Assembly (NCBI GenBank): GCA_902785945.1
Contig: CADAAR010000001.1
Location: forward strand, 186,001 to 250,000
DNA length: 64,000 nt
Origin: an uncultured Prevotellaceae bacterium
GTDB lineage: Bacteria > Bacteroidota > Bacteroidia > Bacteroidales > Bacteroidaceae
Direction of reading: 5' to 3'
Below the pieces are notes generated by a model that searched no databases, was not told the origin of the DNA, and saw only the letters and a program-made list of their open reading frames with translations. Below are positions 59,893 through 64,000 of this stretch, piece after piece; the stretch's first letter is position 1, and every line of letters starts with the position of its first letter. The position numbers and the translations under genes are program-made.

Positions 59893-59922
59893 AAAGCGAG
59901 CCGCAAGGCCCGCTTTTTTTTT
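59893..59922 (+). terminator. Terminator after the surface lipoprotein
   Basis: AAAGCGAGCC/GGCCCGCTTT stem with loop GCAA and T9. Nearly repeated at 60744-60773. Confidence 0.85.
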
Positions 59923-59923
59923 G

Positions 59924-60610
59924 CTAACGGCTCTGAGTAACCTTTTTAATCATCCTCAGCGCTATCACGCCCGCCAATATATTGGCTACGAAGGAAGCCG
60001 CTATCAGCAACAGGGTGACGAGCAGCCCTTGGAGGGCAGGTGTACCTCCCAGCAGCATGCCGGCATAGAGCATCGGCACGACCATCACTAATGGCTGAGC
60101 CATATTCCTTACTTGATGAAACATGTCTTCGCGCAGCACCTCGGGCTTCTGCTGGTTGCGCTGGTAGTTCATCATGGTCTGCATGAGCGAAACCGTCATA
60201 CAGGCCATCAGCACCGAATAGACGGACAGGAAGACACTGATGGGCAGCATCAGCATCGTACTGCCTCCCACCACCATGCTGCCTACGAGCATCGCCGCGC
60301 TGACGGGCCGCCACATCTTACGCCACATAGCCTGTAGCGGAAACAGGCACCAGCATATCGACAGAACCAATACCAGCAGGAACCAGAGCAGATAGGCCCA
60401 CCAGGCGTCTGTCTGATACACCGTCCACACCACGGCTACGACGACGGCCATCTGTGCCACCGTGGCTCCGAATATCACTAACATGCGACGCAACATCTGC
60501 CTGTCGAAGGCGGCCAATGCTATCATCGCTACCAGCACAATGCACGCCACCAGGGCCGCGCCCCACAAAGAAATCTCTGATACTAACATACTAAAATAGA
60601 CATGTTTCAA
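59924..60610 (-). CDS. FetB/YbbM-like ABC transporter permease
   Basis: 228 aa with seven predicted helices. The second half follows the UPF0014/FetB outline: SMVVGGSTMLMLPISVF near 108-125, a charged segment RNQQKPEVLREDMFHQVRN, and PMLYAGMLLGGTPALQGLLVTLLL. FetAB exports iron in E. coli; here no ATPase gene is adjacent, so the call is by topology and these motifs. It lies convergent to the lipoprotein gene, between two nearly identical terminators. Confidence 0.6.
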   Translation of the reverse strand: MKHVYFSMLVSEISLWGAALVACIVLVAMIALAAFDRQMLRRMLVIFGATVAQMAVVVAVVWTVYQTDAWWAYLLWFLLVLVLSICWCLFPLQAMWRKMWRPVSAAMLVGSMVVGGSTMLMLPISVFLSVYSVLMACMTVSLMQTMMNYQRNQQKPEVLREDMFHQVRNMAQPLVMVVPMLYAGMLLGGTPALQGLLVTLLLIAASFVANILAGVIALRMIKKVTQSR

Positions 60611-60686
60611 AAATCACGCTACAAAGATACTGCTTTTCCATGAATTATGACACATAAATCCTTTTTTTTGCTTTTAAAATAGGTTT

Positions 60687-60705
60687 GATGCGACAACTGT
60701 GTCAA
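60687..60705 (+). repeat. 19-bp direct repeat, copy 2
   Basis: GATGCGACAACTGTGTCAA, followed by GGTTC and TTTGTTACA, which resembles the right half of palindrome F. See copy 1 at 56958. Confidence 0.8.
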
Positions 60706-60743
60706 GGTTCCGGCTTTGTTACAACAAGACGAGATGACCGGCA

Positions 60744-60775
60744 AAAGCGAGCCCCCAAGGCCCGCTTTTTTTTGT
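60744..60775. terminator. Terminator upstream of the STAS operon
   Basis: AAAGCGAGCC/GGCCCGCTTT stem, loop CCCAA, T8; near copy of the one at 59893. No + strand gene ends here, so it may be a duplicate. Confidence 0.7.
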
Positions 60776-60801
60776 GCATAACGCAAAAAAAAGACCTGAA
60801 A

Positions 60802-60833
60802 TTTGCTGTTTCGGATAATTATGCCTATATTTG
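60802..60833 (+). promoter_or_regulatory. Promoter of the STAS-AraC-phosphatase operon
   Basis: -33 TTTG at 60802-60805, 20-bp spacer, -7 TATATTTG at 60826-60833. Confidence 0.78.
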
Positions 60834-60858
60834 CAGCAGATATTAAACTATAAGTGAT

Positions 60859-61170
60859 ATGAAGACTGAATTCAGAGAAGATGGCCAGAACTATGTGATG
60901 ACCTTTGAAGGTCGTCTTGATACGCCAGCGTCACGTCTGGTGGAACGCGACATGCAGGTGCTCTACGACTGCGAGGGCCATGACATCATCCTCGACTGCA
61001 CTAATCTGGAATACATCACCAGCAGCGGTATGCGGCTCTTCCTCGACCTGCTGAAGGTGGCCAAGAGCAAGGGTAGCAAATGTACGCTCACAGGACTCAA
61101 CGACGAGATCTACGAAGTGTTCGACGAGGTGGGATTCATTAATCTTTTTGATATCATCAAAGCACCATGA
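60859..61170 (+). CDS. STAS-domain anti-sigma-factor antagonist-like protein
   Basis: A 103-aa single STAS domain. The phosphorylation site matches SpoIIAA/RsbV: LDCTNLEYITSSGMRLF, with candidate Ser55/Ser56. In known partner-switch systems the unphosphorylated form binds an anti-sigma kinase and a PP2C phosphatase reactivates it. Its stop overlaps the next start (ATGA), and a PP2C-type phosphatase is encoded 587 bp further on, so a partner-switch role is likely, though no kinase gene is seen. Confidence 0.88.
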   Translation: MKTEFREDGQNYVMTFEGRLDTPASRLVERDMQVLYDCEGHDIILDCTNLEYITSSGMRLFLDLLKVAKSKGSKCTLTGLNDEIYEVFDEVGFINLFDIIKAP

Positions 61171-61727
61171 CGGAAAAGGAAATCAAACAGATGCAGGCCG
61201 AGATTGAGCGGCTGAGAGCTGACAATGCGCGATTGCAGTCGGAAATGATACGCTTGGTGGGTCGTAACCTCGCACTCAGCGAACAATTAGAGGTGGATGT
61301 GGAGCTGCGCCGCCGTTTCGAAGTGGCACGGACATTGATGAAGGAGAATATCGAGCGGCAGCGCAATGCCGACCTGCAGGACGACGGTCAGCTGCTGGCC
61401 CTGATCGACCTGCGGCTCGAAGAGAAACGCTCACACCTGAACCCCGATTTCGACACCAAGCAGTTGGCCGAACTCCTTGGCGTCAGCATGGAGCGCCTCA
61501 TCAAGCTCTTCCGCAACAAATCTATCTACCGCACGCCGGAGGCTTACATCGACAACCTGCGCACGATCAACGCCATGCGCCTGTTGCGCACGCAACCCAA
61601 CTACAGCATTGCTGCCATTGCCGAGGAATCGGGCTTCAACCATGTGCGCACCCTGCAGCGCCGCATCATGGATGTCACCGGCATGTCGCCGGCAGACTAC
61701 AGGGCCCTCTTCACAAGGGATATGTAA
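61167..61727 (+). CDS. AraC-type HTH regulator with N-terminal coiled coil
   Basis: 186 aa. Residues 3-75 are a strongly heptad-patterned coiled coil (QMQAEIERLRADNARLQSEM, then LRRRFEVARTLMKENIERQ). The C-terminus carries an AraC-type double HTH (DTKQLAELLGVSMERLIKLF, then YSIAAIAEESGFNHVRTLQR, GMSPADYRALF). It has no receiver or sugar-binding domain. In this operon it could be the output, or be controlled by protein contacts with the STAS protein. Confidence 0.85.
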   Translation: MTEKEIKQMQAEIERLRADNARLQSEMIRLVGRNLALSEQLEVDVELRRRFEVARTLMKENIERQRNADLQDDGQLLALIDLRLEEKRSHLNPDFDTKQLAELLGVSMERLIKLFRNKSIYRTPEAYIDNLRTINAMRLLRTQPNYSIAAIAEESGFNHVRTLQRRIMDVTGMSPADYRALFTRDM

Positions 61728-61757
61728 ACGGGATATCATTCGCTACAGTTCATCAAG

Positions 61758-63641
61758 ATGAAATCCATCTCCAAACGACTCACGCTACGCATCATGATGG
61801 TGGTACTGACCATGATGGCCGTCATTGCCGGTGTGGTGTATCTCACCGTGAGCGAGTACATGGATGACGAAGCCGAGCAGCGGTTTCAGATTGTGGTGAC
61901 GAGGGCGTACAGGGAGGTGCAGCGCCGGCTGTCGGAGGTGTATGTGGCAAATGTCAACAACGTGCATGAGATAGAGCGTGACATCGACGATCCAGACAGG
62001 TTGTACGACCATCTGGAGCGTATCGTCAGGCAGAACCCCTACATCGTCAGCTGCGGACTGTTGTTCGTTCCCGACTATTATCCGGAGAAAGGCCGCTACT
62101 TCGTGCCATTCGCTACCGCCGATACGGCCGACGTGGTCAGCGTGATGCGCATAGACAGCCTGTATCACGACTACAATGAGGAAGACTGGTTCGTGGAGCG
62201 GTTGGAGAGCGACAGTGCCGACTGGGTGGATCCTTACTTCGAGAATCCGTTGCTGACCACTCATTTAGCGCCGCGGCTGCTGGTGACACATGCCATACCT
62301 ATCCACAACCGTGAGGGACGGCCTGTGGCCGTGCTCTGTTCTGACCTGTCGCTGGAGGATTTGAGAAATGACATGCTGCAGAAAGTCAGACAGGGGAAAA
62401 GGAACTACGAGCAGAACGAGAAGCATCCGTCGTACAACTGCATCATCGACCGCAACGGCCGTTACGTTCTCCATCCTGACAGAGACCGCATGCTGAAAGA
62501 CACGCTCGATGCCAACGTGACTTTCAATGGGCAACAGGGGGCAGTATCCGCCATCGTCGACGGGGTGCCGTCGTGGATTTTCTATCGCCACCTTAATTAT
62601 GTGGAGTGGACCGTCATGATGGTGGTACCCGAAAACCTGATACAGCGGCACGGGCGCATGCTCAACACCATCATCCTGCTGGTCATGCTCATCGGTCTGG
62701 CGGCTATCTACCTGTTCTGTCGCCAGCAGATCAGAAAGGTGACATCCCCCCTCCACCGCTTCGCCCGTTCGGCAGAAGAGGTGGCGAAAGGCAACTTCAA
62801 TGCTCCGCTGCCCGACATCAGGGACGACGACGAGATACGCCTGCTGCGCGACTCGTTTGGCAACATGCAGCAGTCGCTCAGCCAGTATATCGACGAACTG
62901 AAGACCACGACCGCCCAGAAGTCGGCCATCGAGAACGAGCTGTCGGTTGCCCGCAGGATACAGATGTCGATTCTGAGGACAGACATCCCGAAGCGCCCTG
63001 ATCTAGAGGTTGATGCCATGCTGACTCCCGCCAAGGCCGTGGGTGGCGACCTCTACGACTTCTTCCTGCGCGACAACTGTCTTTACTTCTGCATCGGTGA
63101 CGTTGCCGGCAAAGGCGTGCCTGCCGCATTGGTGATGACCACTGTCTGCGGAGCCTTCCGCCTGTTGGCAGAGAGTGAGTCGGAGCCGATGCGTATCGTC
63201 AGCCGCATGAACGATATGATCATCCGCGACAGTAGCTTGACCATCTTCGTCACCTTCTTCGCCGGGGTGCTCGACCTCGACACCGGACATCTGCGCTACT
63301 GTAATGCCGGGCATAAGGCACCGCTTATCAATGGGCAGCCTCTTGGCGTGGATCATAATCTGCCCATCGGCGCCATGCCCGATTGGACATTTACGATGCA
63401 AGAGACCAGTCTGGCCCCGGGCAGCACACTCTTCCTCTATACCGACGGTCTGGACGAGGCGGAAGATGCCGGACACAATATGTTCGGCAAGAAACGGGTG
63501 ATGGAGGTGATAAAGACCGCCGGTACCCAGCCCCGTGCGCTCATCCGACGGATGACGCAGGCTGTGGCCGACTTCACAGGCGACACTGAGCAAAGCGATG
63601 ACCTCACCATGCTCGCTTTGCAATGGAAAAAATGCATGTAA
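61758..63641 (+). CDS. SpoIIE/PP2C-type serine phosphatase with extracellular Cache-like sensor
   Basis: 627 aa. TM1 at 8-30 (RIMMVVLTMMAVIAGVVYL), an extracytoplasmic Cache-like sensor of about 270 residues (QNPYIVSCGLLFVPDYY, DWFVERLESDSADWVDPYF), TM2 at about 302-322, a HAMP region, then a PP2C-type catalytic domain with AVGGDLYDFFL near 428, IGDVAGKGVPAALVM near 445 and SDDLTMLALQ at the end. It should dephosphorylate a STAS protein, most simply the one at 60859, in response to an outside signal. The stop lies in palindrome F. Confidence 0.9.
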   Translation: MKSISKRLTLRIMMVVLTMMAVIAGVVYLTVSEYMDDEAEQRFQIVVTRAYREVQRRLSEVYVANVNNVHEIERDIDDPDRLYDHLERIVRQNPYIVSCGLLFVPDYYPEKGRYFVPFATADTADVVSVMRIDSLYHDYNEEDWFVERLESDSADWVDPYFENPLLTTHLAPRLLVTHAIPIHNREGRPVAVLCSDLSLEDLRNDMLQKVRQGKRNYEQNEKHPSYNCIIDRNGRYVLHPDRDRMLKDTLDANVTFNGQQGAVSAIVDGVPSWIFYRHLNYVEWTVMMVVPENLIQRHGRMLNTIILLVMLIGLAAIYLFCRQQIRKVTSPLHRFARSAEEVAKGNFNAPLPDIRDDDEIRLLRDSFGNMQQSLSQYIDELKTTTAQKSAIENELSVARRIQMSILRTDIPKRPDLEVDAMLTPAKAVGGDLYDFFLRDNCLYFCIGDVAGKGVPAALVMTTVCGAFRLLAESESEPMRIVSRMNDMIIRDSSLTIFVTFFAGVLDLDTGHLRYCNAGHKAPLINGQPLGVDHNLPIGAMPDWTFTMQETSLAPGSTLFLYTDGLDEAEDAGHNMFGKKRVMEVIKTAGTQPRALIRRMTQAVADFTGDTEQSDDLTMLALQWKKCM

Positions 63642-63666
63642 CAGGGGGACGGTTCTTTTGTTACAT
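63636..63666. repeat. REP-like palindrome F (between two stop codons)
   Basis: 31 nt, arms ATGTAACA/TGTTACAT, core GGGGGACGGTTC. The stop TAA of the phosphatase gene (63639-63641) is inside the left arm. The stop of the convergent last gene (63666-63668) starts at its last base. Confidence 0.8.
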
Positions 63667-64000
63667 TACGGAAGTTCGGTCTGGAACTTCTCCAGCAGGA
63701 ACAGCGAACGCTCCTTGGCGCCGTTTTCACGCCATTTGTCGACCTTGCAGTTGTAATAGGGATTGTCGCAGAAGGCATCCGACAACGTTCCCGGCCGACA
63801 GCCCCAGCTCAGGTGCAGCTTCTGGGCGATGGCATCCACCTCACGCTCAAACTGCGACTTGTTGTTGGGATAGCCGCGATGGTCACGGCACTCGCAAAAG
63901 AGCACCGCATAGGCACTGGCACCCCACATGTAGGTCTGGACGGCAACCACGGCCTTGGCCAGCTCCTCGTGGGTGAGCGGTGTGGCGGGTTTCTTATCGG
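63666..64000 (-). CDS. Unknown protein, start outside window
   Basis: The frame is open from the window end to the stop at 63666-63668, giving at least 110 residues. Visible sequence includes THEELAKAVVAVQTYMWGAS, YAVLFCECRDHRGYPNNKSQ and KERSLFLLEKFQTELP, with several cysteines (CEC, CRD, CK). No family is recognised. The GTG at 63950 is only the first in-frame start codon inside the window; upstream codons look coding. Confidence 0.55.
   Translation of the reverse strand, partial: DKKPATPLTHEELAKAVVAVQTYMWGASAYAVLFCECRDHRGYPNNKSQFEREVDAIAQKLHLSWGCRPGTLSDAFCDNPYYNCKVDKWRENGAKERSLFLLEKFQTELP

Noticed and set aside
1-64000. tRNA or rRNA genes
   Set aside because: No cloverleaf with TTC-loop signature or rRNA-like stretch was recognised by eye in the intergenic gaps; a tRNAscan run would be decisive.

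Overview
The window looks like a chromosome segment of a Bacteroidota species of the Prevotella/Segatella type. Three things point there. Promoters follow the Bacteroidales pattern, a -7 box TAnnTTTG with a TTG/TTTG about 20 bp upstream. The gene content is typical: FeoA-FeoB fusion, 286-aa RpoD, DUF4494, DUF5687, EFR1-type ferredoxin, HicAB, HU-HIG and VirE/DUF3987 proteins. Junctions often carry AGTGAAGA/AGTTAAT-like short repeats. No tRNA, rRNA, CRISPR array or integrase was found.

Layout. 0-3.5 kb: threonine operon (end of thrA, a phosphoglycerate-mutase-like probable homoserine kinase, thrC). 3.5-14.8 kb: ordinary genes, including a flavodoxin/ferredoxin, YggS, DUF4494, a membrane-anchored pseudokinase, an aminotransferase with an FtsX-like permease, a tandem pair of acyl-CoA ligases, and pepD. 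14.8-25.7 kb: an accessory island with hicAB plus two tiny hydrophobic ORFs, a smalltalk/holin-like/M15-peptidase cassette, a lone antitoxin whose toxin is a stub, a REP-associated tyrosine transposase (RAYT), an interrupted membrane gene, two unknown genes, a coiled-coil protein, a structured leader RNA candidate, a DUF3987-like protein, a CHC2-Toprim primase and an HU-like protein. 25.7-52.4 kb: core genes in compact operons (nhaD-pfkA-AAA/CYTH-guanine deaminase; RNase D-like-RlmI-like-tilS; ftsK-lolA-DUF5687; degP; rpoD; an outer-membrane barrel with a glycine tail; feoAB; ruvC-ModF-like; lepA-crp). 52.4-56.9 kb: a second accessory operon (unknown, unknown, VirE_N/DUF3987, M15 peptidase). 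57-60.7 kb: a discoidin-like surface lipoprotein and a FetB-like permease. 60.8-63.7 kb: a STAS, AraC-type regulator and SpoIIE-phosphatase operon. The last gene runs off the window.

The most unusual feature is a family of about 31-nt imperfect palindromes. They share a GGGACGGTYC-type core while their arms differ in sequence but stay self-complementary. Intact copies surround, and one lies inside, the RAYT gene. Others sit at gene ends, where they supply or touch stop codons (16702, 17417, 20474, 24585, 63639). One copy carries a 39-nt insertion with its own inverted ends. Other structures worth checking are a perfect 38-bp palindrome and a nested inverted repeat in the replication module, a promoter-leader cassette duplicated in front of pepD and of the smalltalk/peptidase operon, and a partner-switch operon with no visible kinase.
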